The notes below the pieces were generated by a model. It saw only the letters and a program-made list of their open reading frames with translations, did not search any database and was not told the DNA's origin. A stretch of 64,000 bases of DNA from Pseudomonas neustonica (GTDB lineage Bacteria > Pseudomonadota > Gammaproteobacteria > Pseudomonadales > Pseudomonadaceae): contig NZ_RKKU01000001.1 of NCBI RefSeq assembly GCF_003797945.1, positions 186,001 through 250,000 on the forward strand. The letters are read 5' to 3'. Positions 38,553 to 47,723 of the stretch are shown here, piece by piece. The position numbers and the translations under genes are program-made. How positions within the stretch are numbered: the first letter of the stretch is position 1; the number at the start of each line of letters is the position of its first letter.

Positions 38553-38734
38553 GGCAAATACCGTTCAGATGAACTCAGTGCAGTAGACAGCAGTCTAGCT
38601 GTGTAACGCGTTTGTATTCACCAGACTTTTCGTTCAGGCATTCGCACGCACGTATCAAGCCTGGTTAAAGGTGAAAGCCGCCACTGGGGCGTGTACGCTA
38701 TGGCCATTAACAATGACTCGGAGTGAGACAGTTC

Positions 38735-39379
38735 ATGACTAATTTACATGTTGATATCGTATCTGATATCGCCTGCCCCTGGTGTGCTATCGGTTATGCT
38801 CGCCTGGAACAAGCCATGGCTACTCTTGCCGGTGAGCTGGAGCTGGATATTGAATGGCACGCCTTTGAGTTGAACCCCAATCCTGAGAGCAAACCGCAAC
38901 CCATTCTGCAGGCTTTGAGCCGTAAATATGGCCGTAGCGAAGCAGAAATGGAAGCGGCTCAGGCCAATATGATAGAGGTTGCCACGGGGCTGGGTTTGAA
39001 TTTCAGCAAAATGCAGGAGCGCTATACCGCCAATACGTTCAATGGCCATCGATTGGTCAAATGGGCGGCAGAGCAGGGCAAGCAGACCGCGATGAAGCAG
39101 GCGCTGTTTGATGCCTATTTTGGCCATGCAGAAAATGTAGAAGATACCGAAGTGTTGCTGCGCTGCGTGGAATCCATTGGATTGGATACCGAGGCTGCGC
39201 AGCAGGTTTTGGACTCCGACGCCTTTGCTGATGCTGTACGCAGTGACGAAGCGCGTTATCAGCAGGCGGGTGTCTCGTCAGTACCTGCTTTTATCGTGAA
39301 CAATCAGTACCTGATTTCCGGCGCGCAGGAGCCAGCCTATCTGGTTGAGGCCTTGCGCGAGATTGCGCAGCAGAAATAG
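38735..39379 (+). CDS. FrnE-like DsbA-family oxidoreductase
   Basis: This 214-residue cytoplasmic thioredoxin-fold protein has the active-site CPWC at residues 15-18 (VSDIACPWCAIG) with an inserted helical domain and the cis-proline loop SSVPAFIVNN near residue 190. Related FrnE and 2-hydroxychromene isomerase proteins use this fold. The ATG at 38735 has GGAG eleven bases upstream; a GTG four codons earlier is less likely. No signal peptide is present. Substrate unknown. Confidence 0.9.
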   Translation: MTNLHVDIVSDIACPWCAIGYARLEQAMATLAGELELDIEWHAFELNPNPESKPQPILQALSRKYGRSEAEMEAAQANMIEVATGLGLNFSKMQERYTANTFNGHRLVKWAAEQGKQTAMKQALFDAYFGHAENVEDTEVLLRCVESIGLDTEAAQQVLDSDAFADAVRSDEARYQQAGVSSVPAFIVNNQYLISGAQEPAYLVEALREIAQQK

Positions 39380-39393
39380 GCGGGCCCCCCGGC

Positions 39394-39828
39394 CTAATCG
39401 GCTGTTTTTCTGACCGCTGCTTCATTACCCGGCCAGCCGGGGTACTGAGGCAAGTCATCAGTAATCTGGTGCCAGCTCGCTTTATTGTCGGTAAAGATAT
39501 GTGCCTGTGGCTGCGCATCGGTCAAGCCTTCCAGGGCGCCCAATGGAATGCCCAGAACCTGCGGGCGGTCACGATATGTACTAATCAGAGGTGAGCCGCA
39601 GGTACGGCAAAAGTAGCGGGTGACGTTGTCCGACGAGTCGAAGCGCGACAGTTGATTTTCACCGCTGAGCCATTGGAACTGATCGATATGGATGGACGCT
39701 CGGGTGCGGAAGGCGGCGCCATGCCAACGTCGGCACTTGCTGCAATGGCAGTTGAAAATAGGGCCCAGCGACCCCGTTATGCGATATTGCACTGCTTCGC
39801 AGAGGCACTTGCCATGTATTGCGCTCAT
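39394..39828 (-). CDS. GFA family zinc protein
   Basis: This 144-residue protein belongs to the GFA (glutathione-dependent formaldehyde-activating enzyme-like, DUF636) family. The cysteine pattern is complete: KCLCEAVQY, NCHCSKCRRWHGAAF and FCRTCGSPL, which bind zinc. The ATG at 39826-39828 has AAGGAG six bases upstream; an ATG six codons earlier is not needed. The catalytic role of such proteins is often unproven. It converges with the FrnE-like gene (14-base gap). Confidence 0.88.
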   Translation of the reverse strand: MSAIHGKCLCEAVQYRITGSLGPIFNCHCSKCRRWHGAAFRTRASIHIDQFQWLSGENQLSRFDSSDNVTRYFCRTCGSPLISTYRDRPQVLGIPLGALEGLTDAQPQAHIFTDNKASWHQITDDLPQYPGWPGNEAAVRKTAD

Positions 39829-39884
39829 AGCCTGCTCCTTTTCCATGATGTGGGCTAATTGATCAATTTTCTCCAGCTGGCTTT

Positions 39885-40406
39885 CTAGGCCTTGGCGATA
39901 GGATTATCTTGTGCAGTAAGTCGCCGCTCCGCTTCACTTGCAGCCAGACGCAGCACTACTTCCTGTTGGAATGCGGCCGAGGGTTCAACTCTGTTGGGCG
40001 GGAATAGCATGGCGTAGCCGTTACGCAGCAACGCCAGCGGCGTGAAAATCAGTCCAAAAGGTATACCCCACCAGCCAGCCAGTAACGACAATCCGAAATC
40101 GCTTCCCTGTTTTTTTAGTGCACAGGTGCGGCAGCATAGGAGGGTATGACTGCCATGCCGGGTAAACAGTACGAACGACATGACGTAGTGGGACTTGTAA
40201 AGATCAATACCGCCGCGTTTATCGCATTGGGGGCAAGGTCCGCGAAACAGGGTCTGAGCTGCACGTACGCGATCTGCTTCCGGCATACTCGCCGCCAGCA
40301 TCACTACCTGGCCTTGCGCTAAGCAGTCCTTGTTGCAGAAGCGAAAGCCCTCTTGGTGGACCCCGCCCAGCAGAATGGTTTTTTTGCAGTATGCACAACT
40401 TGCCAT
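39885..40406 (-). CDS. Zinc-ribbon membrane protein, function unknown
   Basis: This 173-residue protein starts at the ATG 40404-40406 with AAGGA upstream. It has an N-terminal zinc-finger-like MASCAYCKKTILLGG followed by FCNKDC, a second ribbon in GPCPQCDKRGGIDLYKS and CCRTCALKKQ, then a hydrophobic segment (SLLAGWWGIPFGLIFTPLALL, residues about 105-127). The tail is polar. I recognise no characterised family. It is divergent from chrA. Confidence 0.7.
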   Translation of the reverse strand: MASCAYCKKTILLGGVHQEGFRFCNKDCLAQGQVVMLAASMPEADRVRAAQTLFRGPCPQCDKRGGIDLYKSHYVMSFVLFTRHGSHTLLCCRTCALKKQGSDFGLSLLAGWWGIPFGLIFTPLALLRNGYAMLFPPNRVEPSAAFQQEVVLRLAASEAERRLTAQDNPIAKA

Positions 40407-40805
40407 CGTTTTTATCCTTGTTGATTGGCTGTCTGAGGCTTTGATCTTGTTATGCTTTTGTAATGACCGGACGCTATCGAGAACAGTTATTCGCACGCCT
40501 ACACTTCATGCTCGCAGCAGAATCACCATTGTGGTTCTGCAATCGGTGCGCGCGAATGCCGGCAACAGGCCGGGTCAGTAGATAGCAGGAAGGCAACGTG
40601 TCGGGGCATCCATGCCGCAAGGAAGGGCCGCGAGGCAGTGCCTGCGTTAGCAGAATAATGCCTGCGGTCAGGCGTTTCGCCTAGCCCAAAATAGGGTTTT
40701 TAATATTGCAATGATGTTGCAACCTTCGCTTGTCATACTCAGGTATTGAGTTAACCCGTTTGAATATATCCTTATGATAAGCGCCCAACAGCAGTGCCAG
40801 AGAAG
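40407..40805. other. Divergent intergenic region before chrA
   Basis: No gene is supported here. A near-perfect 10-bp hairpin (GCAGAATCAC / GTGGTTCTGC, one wobble, loop CATT) lies at 40518-40541, and GCCTG/CAGGC repeats near 40661-40674. Promoter elements for chrA cannot be fixed; an AT-rich tract lies at 40695-40785. I see no chrB-like regulator gene. Confidence 0.35.
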
Positions 40806-42158
40806 ATGACTGACAAGCAGGCATTGGCCGCACCAGCCGCTGCAGCACCCGCTGCGCCTTTCTATCAAGCCATGCTGTTCTGGTTGAAACTGGGCTTCAT
40901 CAGTTTCGGTGGCCCGGCTGGACAAATTGCGCTCATGCATGAAGAGCTGGTTGATAAGCGCCGCTGGATTTCCGAGCGGCGTTTTCTGCATGCGCTCAAT
41001 TACTGCATGATGCTGCCTGGCCCGGAGGCGCAGCAGCTTGCTACTTATCTGGGGTGGTTGCTTCACCGTACCTGGGGCGGTGTTGTGGCCGGTTTGTTGT
41101 TTATCTTGCCTTCGCTGGTCCTGCTGATTCTGCTGGCCTGGGTGTATATCGCTTATGGCGATTTGCCCTGGGTGGCGGGGGTGTTTTACGGCATTAAACC
41201 GGCGATTACCGTGGTGGTGTTTCAGGCGGCCTGGCGCATTGGTGGGCGCGTACTGAAGAACCACTGGTTGTGGGCGATTGCGCTGAGCGCCTTTGTGGCG
41301 ATTTTTGTGTTGCGGCTGCCGTTTCCACTAATTGTCCTGGGAGCAGGTGTGGTCGGATATCTCGGCGGACGGCTGCGGCCCGAGCTCTTTCAGCCGGGTG
41401 GGGCAATGCCAGTGCAACCGCTGGATCACAGGCCGGCGCTAATTGATGACGCGACGCCAACGCCCGAACATGCACGGTTCAAGTGGTCCTCACTGTTGTG
41501 CTTGCTGGTAGTTGGTGCGCTGCTCTGGTTGCTGCCGATGGCACTATTGATCGCCTGCTATGGCTGGGGTGGTGAGCTGACGCAGATGGGCTGGTTTTTC
41601 ACCAAGACGGCGCTGTTGACCTTCGGTGGCGCATACGCTGTGCTGCCCTACGTTTTTCAGGGCGCAGTTGAACAGCATGGCTGGGTCACGCCGGCGCAAA
41701 TGATTGATGGGTTGGCACTGGGTGAAAGCACGCCCGGGCCGCTTATTATGGTGGTGACCTTCGTGGCTTTTGTTGGTGGCTATGTGTTGCAGGTGTTTGG
41801 TCAGGAACAAGCTTTTCTGGCGGGCGTCACAGCAGCCATATTGGTCACCTGGTTCACCTTTTTGCCGTCGTTCCTGTTCATCCTTGGCGGCGGGCCGTTG
41901 GTTGAGTCGACTCACAACAAGCTGTCATTCACGGCCCCGTTGACCGGCGTAACGGCGGCAGTTGTGGGTGTTATCGTTAATCTTGCCTTGTTTTTTGCCT
42001 GGCACGTATTTTGGCCAGAGGGATTCACTAGTGGCCTTGATGTTGGCTCTCTGGTGATTGCGGGCGTGGCAATCCTGCTGTTGTTTGCTGCAAAGTGGTC
42101 GGTATTGAAGACGTTGGCTTGTTGCGCGCTAATGGGGCTGTTGATTAGCCTCTGGTAG
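40806..42158 (+). CDS. chrA: Chromate transporter ChrA
   Basis: This 450-residue ChrA protein has both CHR halves. The first shows FGGPAGQIALMHEELV (residues about 35-50) and the second FTKTALLTFGGAYAVLPYVFQGAVEQHGWVT (about 265-295) followed by LALGESTPGPLIMV. It effluxes chromate by a proton or sulfate linked mechanism. The ATG at 40806 gives a soluble, alanine-rich start before the first helix; a GTG at 40794 is an alternative. No chromate-responsive regulator is nearby. Confidence 0.9.
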   Translation: MTDKQALAAPAAAAPAAPFYQAMLFWLKLGFISFGGPAGQIALMHEELVDKRRWISERRFLHALNYCMMLPGPEAQQLATYLGWLLHRTWGGVVAGLLFILPSLVLLILLAWVYIAYGDLPWVAGVFYGIKPAITVVVFQAAWRIGGRVLKNHWLWAIALSAFVAIFVLRLPFPLIVLGAGVVGYLGGRLRPELFQPGGAMPVQPLDHRPALIDDATPTPEHARFKWSSLLCLLVVGALLWLLPMALLIACYGWGGELTQMGWFFTKTALLTFGGAYAVLPYVFQGAVEQHGWVTPAQMIDGLALGESTPGPLIMVVTFVAFVGGYVLQVFGQEQAFLAGVTAAILVTWFTFLPSFLFILGGGPLVESTHNKLSFTAPLTGVTAAVVGVIVNLALFFAWHVFWPEGFTSGLDVGSLVIAGVAILLLFAAKWSVLKTLACCALMGLLISLW

Positions 42159-42197
42159 CCGCGCTCTGCTGAACGCGGCGTCCTACTTGGGCGGCGT

Positions 42198-42857
42198 CTA
42201 TCGGGATGCTGTAATAGTGGCTGGCCCGGTAAAGCGGCGCATTAACGCTTTGAGCAAAACGCCATATAGTGGCAAAAACAGTAGCAGGCTGATGCCGAGC
42301 TTGATGGCGTAATCGATGGTCGCAATCTCGACCCAGTGGGTAGCCATAAACTCGTTGCTGCTGCGCCAGAAGGCGACCGAGAAGAACGCGAAGGTGTCAG
42401 CCAGGTTGCCCAGTACCGTCGATAGACTGGGCGCAATCCACCAGCGTTTGGATTGGCGCAGTCGGTCGAATACCTGGATATCCAGCAATTGGCCGATCAC
42501 GTAAGCGACAAAGCTGGCCAGCGATATGCGCAGCACGAAATCATTAAACGAGAGCAGTGACTCAACGCCGCGATAACTGCCTTCCTGAAATAACACCGAT
42601 ATGGCGTAAGAAACCACCAGTGCGGGCAGCATGACGCGGGCTATCACCTTGCGCGCAGCGCTTTTACCCAGCAGGCGCACGGTTAAATCGGTGGCGAGAA
42701 AGATAAAGGGAAAGCTAAAGGCACCCCAGGTTGTGTGGTAGCCGAATAGGGTGATGGGCAACTGCACCAGATAATTGCTGGCAATAATAATGGCAATATG
42801 GAAAGCGATCAGCAACGCCAAGGCTTGCCGCCGGCGCGCGGAGGGGAGGGTCGTCAT
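42198..42857 (-). CDS. yhhQ: Queuosine precursor transporter (YhhQ family)
   Basis: This 219-residue inner-membrane protein imports preQ0/preQ1-type deazapurines for queuosine tRNA modification. Family features are ASNYLVQLPITLFGYHTTWGAFSFPFIFLATDL (residues 25-58) and LLDIQVFDRLRQSKRWW in the central loop, with six or so helices. I checked the leader for a preQ1 riboswitch and found no convincing one. Confidence 0.9.
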   Translation of the reverse strand: MTTLPSARRRQALALLIAFHIAIIIASNYLVQLPITLFGYHTTWGAFSFPFIFLATDLTVRLLGKSAARKVIARVMLPALVVSYAISVLFQEGSYRGVESLLSFNDFVLRISLASFVAYVIGQLLDIQVFDRLRQSKRWWIAPSLSTVLGNLADTFAFFSVAFWRSSNEFMATHWVEIATIDYAIKLGISLLLFLPLYGVLLKALMRRFTGPATITASR

Positions 42858-43044
42858 CTTGTATCCTTTTTACGGGTTCGGAAGCCGCTGCCTCCGCCGT
42901 TGTTTGTAAATGGGGTTAGGGAACCCATGCTGGTCGGAATGACCTTGAGCGGCGCATATTCTAATGATTTCTCAATAGACAGCCAGAATTTTCCCTGACA
43001 ACAGATGAACGGCGTCTTACGAAATCGTATTTAGGCGTCAGAAG

Positions 43045-43068
43045 GCCGGGCGCCCTTGGGAGCCCGGC
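43045..43068 (-). terminator. Hairpin after the M48 protease gene
   Basis: GCCGGGC and GCCCGGC form a perfect 7-bp stem with a ten-base loop, starting 9 bases after the protease stop. The 3' flank reads CTTCT, a weak U-rich run. Confidence 0.4.
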
Positions 43069-43076
43069 GACAGCCT

Positions 43077-43883
43077 TTACTTATTGGCCCGGTACAGAGG
43101 CTCGACGCTTGGCGCAGCGGCGCGCAGTGCTTCTATACGGCCAGCAGAGGAGGGGTGAGTGCTCATGAATGCGGGCGGCGCACCCTGCGAAGCAGCTGAC
43201 ATTTTCTGCCACAGGCTAACCGCTGCATCCGGGTTGTAGCCTGCGCGCGCTGCCAGTTCAAGACCGATTAGGTCAGCTTCGCTCTCATTGCTGCGGCTAT
43301 TGGGTAATGTCAGGCCATATTGAACCGCCATCTGAGCGGCTTGTTGGCTGCCAGAACCCAAGCCGAGCAACGCACCTGCCAGCTGCGTGCCCATTTGTGT
43401 GGCGTAGGCACGTGACATAGCCTCGCGGCCATGCTCGCGCAGGGCGTGAGCAATCTCGTGGCCCATGATTTGGGCGATTTCGTCATCGGTTAGATTGAGC
43501 TGGTCGATAATGCCCGAGTAGAACAGGATCTTGCCGCCGGGTGCACAGCTGGCATTAAGCATGTCATCCTTGATCAGATTCACCTCCCAGTCCCATTGCG
43601 CCGCATCGGGACGAAAGTAAGTGGCTTCTGCTGTCAGGTCGTCGGCTATTTTGCGCAGTCGACGAACGGTCGCGGCATTAGTGTTCAACACCCCGGCCTT
43701 CTTGGCTTCCGCCAAGGTCTCGTCATATGACTTGGCTGCCATCTCATTCACTTCTTCACTCGACAGACCGCTCATCATGTACTGGGTTCGGTTTACCCCT
43801 ACATTACCGCCTTGGGTGGTTTGTACGCTTTGGCAACCTGTTACGGCTATAACCCCTACACACAGCAGAAAACGCAATCGCAT
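43077..43883 (-). CDS. M48-family metalloprotease lipoprotein (LoiP/YggG-like)
   Basis: This 268-residue outer-membrane lipoprotein protease has lipobox VTGC with Cys17. The zinc motif HEIAH is at residues 142-146, and the third ligand glutamate lies in ESEADLIGLELAAR near residue 207. It resembles E. coli LoiP and BepA-type envelope quality-control proteases but lacks the TPR region of BepA. The small entericidin gene lies 59 bases upstream in the same direction, so they may share a transcript. Confidence 0.9.
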   Translation of the reverse strand: MRLRFLLCVGVIAVTGCQSVQTTQGGNVGVNRTQYMMSGLSSEEVNEMAAKSYDETLAEAKKAGVLNTNAATVRRLRKIADDLTAEATYFRPDAAQWDWEVNLIKDDMLNASCAPGGKILFYSGIIDQLNLTDDEIAQIMGHEIAHALREHGREAMSRAYATQMGTQLAGALLGLGSGSQQAAQMAVQYGLTLPNSRSNESEADLIGLELAARAGYNPDAAVSLWQKMSAASQGAPPAFMSTHPSSAGRIEALRAAAPSVEPLYRANK

Positions 43884-43942
43884 GGTTCTTTAATCCTTGG
43901 AGGAACTGGGCGTGGCGAATGACCGCCACGCTGCTTTGGTTC

Positions 43943-44074
43943 TTATCGATCAGCAGAGTTTTCTATGCCGTCGCCTACCTTTTGCACATCCTTGCCAAAT
44001 CCCTCAACCGTATTGCAGCCAGAGAGAACAGCTAGACCGAACAGTGTTGCTATGATCACAAGCGTCTTTTTCAT
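43943..44074 (-). CDS. Entericidin A/B-family small lipoprotein
   Basis: This 43-residue gene is easily missed. The ATG at 44072-44074 reads MKKTLVIIATLFGLAVLSGC, with lipobox LSGC and Cys20, then NTVEGFGKDVQKVGDGIE to the TAA at 43943-43945. The signal plus GKDVQKVGDGIE tail is typical of the EcnA/EcnB family, whose E. coli pair acts as an antidote/toxin in stationary phase. Only one copy is present here. GGAG lies 10 bases upstream. It precedes the M48 protease gene. Confidence 0.9.
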   Translation of the reverse strand: MKKTLVIIATLFGLAVLSGCNTVEGFGKDVQKVGDGIENSADR

Positions 44075-44301
44075 TACGTTGTATCTCCAGGATTATCGGA
44101 TGCAAATAAGAACCCGAATCTTTAATTTAGCAGAGCAGCAGGCAGTACTTGAATAATTTATGCAACTGATGGCTGGCCGGGCTAAGGTGAATTGAGGCGG
44201 GAACGGCGATGCCTAATCACGGTGAAGCGCGCGGTTGTATTTTGACTATTATCAGTTTCAGGCAATTTGACCGTATTAAAGCGCTAATGTCATCACGGGA
44301 C
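44075..44301. other. Intergenic region ahead of chemoreceptor gene
   Basis: Together with the sigma-28 site, 309 bases separate the entericidin gene from the chemoreceptor. The part before the promoter is AT-rich and shows no gene. The divergent entericidin/M48 promoter should lie near 44080-44160 but I cannot assign hexamers. Confidence 0.35.
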
Positions 44302-44328
44302 TGAAGTTTATTTGTCGTTCGCCGATAT
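44302..44328 (+). promoter_or_regulatory. Sigma-28 (FliA) type promoter for chemoreceptor
   Basis: TGAAGTTT (44302-44309), an 11-base spacer, and GCCGATAT (44321-44328) match the flagellar sigma-28 consensus TAAAGTTT-N11-GCCGATAA at 14 of 16 positions with exact spacing. It faces the methyl-accepting chemotaxis gene that starts at 44384. Confidence 0.8.
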
Positions 44329-44383
44329 AATAAGAAGCCCCTCAAGAGGGCACCCTTATTCTGCCGTTAAGCCGAGGTAATTA

Positions 44384-46519
44384 ATGAAATTCAAGTCCAT
44401 TCAGCTATCCATCGCAGTGCTTGCTGGAGCTTGTCTGTTCATCGCAGTCGGGGTCATGACCCTGTACTCGGTCTATTCATCCGAGCGCAGTCAGGCCTAC
44501 GTTCAGGGGCGCAGCGAACAGCTGCTTGAGGGGTTGGTAAAGGATCGTCTGCTATCCATTGCCAATGGCGAGCGATCACGTATTCAGCGCCGCCTGGAAT
44601 ATCCCATCGCGGTTGCCCAGCAGGTAGCCAATCTCAACGCGATGTTGGGTGAGATACAGCCTGACGGTATGCCTTCGTTGATGATGGGTCGTGAAGAAAT
44701 GACGCGCGTGCTCCGTATGACCTTGGCAGAGAATCCCGATCTGTGGGATGTCTATGTCGGTTGGGAGCCGAATTCGCTCGATGAAATGGATGAGTTTTAC
44801 CGAGGGATAGAAACCGATGGCTATGACGGTAGCGGCCGTTATATGCCGGTCTGGTTTCGAGGTGAGGGTGGCGAGCTTGAGCTTGAACCCCTGGGTGACA
44901 TGGAGAGTACAACGCTGCTTGATAGCGGTGTTCGCACCGGCGAGTATTACTTGTGCACGAGGGAAACGCTTAAACCCTGCGTGATTGATCCTGCCTCCTA
45001 TGAAATGGGTGGCAAGCAAGTATTGCTGTCATCGTTCACCGTACCCATCATCGTCGACGGTGAGTTCAAGGGCGCGGCCGGCGCCGATTTGGCCATGGAC
45101 TTTCTGCAGAATATGTTGACCGAGAGCGACAGTGAACTGTACGACGGTCAGGGCGATCAGGCGCTGGTCAGCGACAAGGGGCGTCTGGTTGCTTACACGG
45201 GTACCGATGCTCGTCCGGGTGATCGTGCCGATACTGTGCTCGATCAGCACGAGCTGGCGAATATGGCATCCCTTGGTGATGAGCCCATTTACGATATCGA
45301 CGAGGAGGGTGGGCATATCGAGTTGATCATGCCGATCACCTTTGGTGACAGCAATACGCGTTGGTCCCTGTTGATCACGCTGCCACTGGAAGCGGTTATG
45401 GCTGATCTCGACGCGCTCAACGCAGAGCTAAAGGATCAGCGCGTTGCCTCGGCAGTATGGCTGGCGGTGATCGGGTTTCTGGTTGCGCTGGTTGGGCTGG
45501 TCGTTATGGTCTTCGTTGCTTATGGTCTTGCCAAGCCTGCGCGCAGACTGGTCTCCATGCTGGATGATATTGCCAAGGGGGATGGCGACTTGACCAAGCG
45601 GCTTGAGGTCGATCGTGCGGATGAGTTGGGCGCCATTGCCAGCGGTTTCAATGCTTTCCTGGACAAGTTGCAAGGCATGATTCGCGAAGTGGTCGGCTCC
45701 GTGCAGCAGGTTACTGACGCCTCCGAGCACACCGCTGATATTGCCATGCGGACCAATGATGGCGTTCAACGCCAGCTCAGTGAAATCGATCTGGTCGCTA
45801 CCGCTGTTACAGAGATGACAGCTACTGCGCAGGATGTGGCGCGCAATGCGTCGCAGGCAGCCAGTGCGGCCCATAACGCAGATGGCTCGGCGACGCACGG
45901 CCGCGAGGTAGTCAAGGCGACCTCCGACACCATCATGGCGCTCTCTCAGGATATTCAGCGCGCTGTTGAAAGCGTGCGCTCGCTGGAGCGTGATAGTGAG
46001 AATATCACCGGTATTCTGGACACCATCCGCGGTATTGCAGAGCAGACCAACCTATTGGCTCTGAACGCTGCAATCGAGGCTGCTCGCGCCGGTGAGCAAG
46101 GGCGTGGCTTCGCGGTGGTTGCCGATGAGGTGCGTAACCTGGCCCAGAAAACGCAGAGCTCGACGGCTGAAATTCAGACCATGATCGAGCAGTTGCAGAA
46201 TGGCACCAAGGAAACGGTAAAAGTGATGGAGCAGAGCCGGTCGCGGACCGACCAGAGTGTGCTGCAGGCCGAAGAGGCAGATGCTGCACTGACCTCAATC
46301 ACGCAAGCGGTATCGGTCATCAACGATATGAACAATCAGATCGCCAGCGCTGCTGAAGAGCAAAGCGCGGTAGCTGAAGACATCAATCGCAATGTCATGA
46401 CCATCGATACCGTTGCCAAGTCGGTTGCCAAAGGGGCTGATGAAGCATCTGAGGCCAGTGCGTCACTGACCAAGCTGGCCGAGCATCAGCGTCGTCTGAT
46501 CAATCAGTTCAAGGTCTGA
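44384..46519 (+). CDS. Methyl-accepting chemotaxis protein with dCache sensor
   Basis: This 711-residue receptor has a membrane anchor (residues about 7-29). A large periplasmic double Cache domain follows (about 30-345), including [23 protein letters not shown] and [33 protein letters not shown] second helix (about 355-382), HAMP (about 383-435) and a signalling domain complete it; the hairpin tip is [20 protein letters not shown]. The ligand is not evident; dCache receptors often bind amino acids or polyamines. GAGG precedes the ATG. It is under a sigma-28 promoter, implying a motile cell. Confidence 0.93.
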   Translation: MKFKSIQLSIAVLAGACLFIAVGVMTLYSVYSSERSQAYVQGRSEQLLEGLVKDRLLSIANGERSRIQRRLEYPIAVAQQVANLNAMLGEIQPDGMPSLMMGREEMTRVLRMTLAENPDLWDVYVGWEPNSLDEMDEFYRGIETDGYDGSGRYMPVWFRGEGGELELEPLGDMESTTLLDSGVRTGEYYLCTRETLKPCVIDPASYEMGGKQVLLSSFTVPIIVDGEFKGAAGADLAMDFLQNMLTESDSELYDGQGDQALVSDKGRLVAYTGTDARPGDRADTVLDQHELANMASLGDEPIYDIDEEGGHIELIMPITFGDSNTRWSLLITLPLEAVMADLDALNAELKDQRVASAVWLAVIGFLVALVGLVVMVFVAYGLAKPARRLVSMLDDIAKGDGDLTKRLEVDRADELGAIASGFNAFLDKLQGMIREVVGSVQQVTDASEHTADIAMRTNDGVQRQLSEIDLVATAVTEMTATAQDVARNASQAASAAHNADGSATHGREVVKATSDTIMALSQDIQRAVESVRSLERDSENITGILDTIRGIAEQTNLLALNAAIEAARAGEQGRGFAVVADEVRNLAQKTQSSTAEIQTMIEQLQNGTKETVKVMEQSRSRTDQSVLQAEEADAALTSITQAVSVINDMNNQIASAAEEQSAVAEDINRNVMTIDTVAKSVAKGADEASEASASLTKLAEHQRRLINQFKV

Positions 46520-47154
46520 ATCGGGCCACTGGGGTTGCAGCAATGCGGCCCCTTGGTTTCTGGGCTGCTGACCGCGCTCGCAACCGGGTGGATCATTTCT
46601 ACCTGGGCGTCAGCATTGAGTAATAAGGGTTGTAGTGCACTGACCGGCGTTGCCTCTGCGAGCCATATTGACTGTTCGCCGCTGTTGAGTGCCACCGGCA
46701 TGCGTTCAGCCAGCGTGGCTGGCAGTCCTTTGGATGGCACCGTTATCAGTGCGCAGCTATCCCAGTAGTGCTCTTTATCCAGTTGATAACGCTCCCAAAT
46801 GCCCGCCAAAGCCAAGCCACCCTCGCGACGACGCAAATACCAGGGGTGCTTGCGCGAGCCGTTATTTTTCCAGAGATAGTAACCGTTGATCGGGATCAGG
46901 CAGCGCCGTTTGGCAAACGCTTGCTTGAACATAGGCTTTTCGTGCAGAAACTCGGCCCTGGCGTTGAAGCTGGCGCGGCTCAGATCCTTGAGCCATCCAG
47001 GCGTGAGGTTCCATAACACCGGCACGCATTCCAAGCGGCCCTGCTGCTTACGCAGGATCAAGACACGGCCACCTGGGGGCAGATTCCAGTCAGGCTTCCA
47101 GTCGGTCGGAGTGCTTGCATGCGGAGGGGTGAACTGGGCAAGGCGTCCAGTCAT
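46504..47154 (-). CDS. SRAP-family protein with degenerate active site
   Basis: This 216-residue protein has the SRAP (YedK/HMCES) fold, recognised from [29 protein letters not shown] and LAERMPVAL. In active SRAP proteins residue 2 is the cysteine that crosslinks abasic sites, the middle motif is GFYEW, and the last is H-x-RMP. Here residue 2 is Thr (MTGRLAQF), the Glu is Leu94 and the His is Ala149, while Asn64 is kept. Abasic-site crosslinking is therefore not expected. It overlaps the DUF2007 stop as ATGA, and its 3' end overlaps the convergent chemoreceptor gene by 16 bases. Confidence 0.88.
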   Translation of the reverse strand: MTGRLAQFTPPHASTPTDWKPDWNLPPGGRVLILRKQQGRLECVPVLWNLTPGWLKDLSRASFNARAEFLHEKPMFKQAFAKRRCLIPINGYYLWKNNGSRKHPWYLRRREGGLALAGIWERYQLDKEHYWDSCALITVPSKGLPATLAERMPVALNSGEQSIWLAEATPVSALQPLLLNADAQVEMIHPVASAVSSPETKGPHCCNPSGPIQTLN

Positions 47155-47411
47155 TGGTTTACCGGGTCTGATGAAAGGCTATTAACGTTCTCTTCAAACG
47201 GACTGGCAGCCAGGTAGTCATTGATCAGTTGGCTGGCGCGCTGGGCATCCTCGTCAGTCAGCCAAAGAGCGAGCAGGTCTTGTGCTGGCAGGTCCCCTAC
47301 CGCACCTTGCAGGTATTGGCCGCTGATATGGCAGCTGATGTGGTGATCAGCCAGCATACTCTGCAGCAGCGTGGCCTCGGTCATATCCAGTGGACGGTAA
47401 ACGCACTGCAT
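47151..47411 (-). CDS. DUF2007 putative signal-transducing protein
   Basis: This 86-residue protein matches DUF2007: RPLDMTEATLLQSMLADHHISCHISGQYLQG and a DEDAQRASQLINDYL end. The family has a ferredoxin/GlnB-like fold with no clear job. It lies between the CPXCG-motif gene (2-base gap) and the SRAP-like gene (ATGA overlap), so the three form a small operon. Confidence 0.85.
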   Translation of the reverse strand: MQCVYRPLDMTEATLLQSMLADHHISCHISGQYLQGAVGDLPAQDLLALWLTDEDAQRASQLINDYLAASPFEENVNSLSSDPVNQ

Positions 47412-47413
47412 GC

Positions 47414-47608
47414 TTAATCCTGTTCGCGGCGCAGATCGACATGGTAGTCGTCCTGCTCGTGGTCAATCCACAAGCTAACGTGGATAGGTTGGCAGCAGAC
47501 CTCACAGTCTTCTATATAGCTTTGAGTGCCGCTGGCGATATCGAGTAGTAGCACAATAGGTTCGCCGCAATGCGGGCAGGCGAGGGTGGCTTCTTCTAGG
47601 GCCTGCAA
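47414..47608 (-). CDS. CPXCG-motif cysteine-rich protein
   Basis: This 64-residue protein has two CxxC pairs, CPHCGEPI near residue 11 and CEVCCQPI near residue 35, probably binding one zinc. The rest (QSYIEDCEVCCQPIHVSLWI) matches the CPXCG-motif small-protein family. Function unknown. It is first of the three-gene run ending in the SRAP-like gene. Confidence 0.87.
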   Translation of the reverse strand: MQALEEATLACPHCGEPIVLLLDIASGTQSYIEDCEVCCQPIHVSLWIDHEQDDYHVDLRREQD

Positions 47609-47723
47609 GGTAATGGCTCCGCTGTTTTAAATGTGACAGCCAGTGTAGCCCCATCGTCAATTTGGCGAAACCGCTGCGCACATCGCATAATGCGCGGCCA
47701 ACGCAAATGAGATTGAGGAATAC

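Noticed and set aside
42858-42960. preQ1 riboswitch upstream of the queuosine-precursor transporter
   Set aside because: There is a GGGTTC stem-loop and an A-rich tract, but the spacing and the AAAAAACTA-type tail do not fit.
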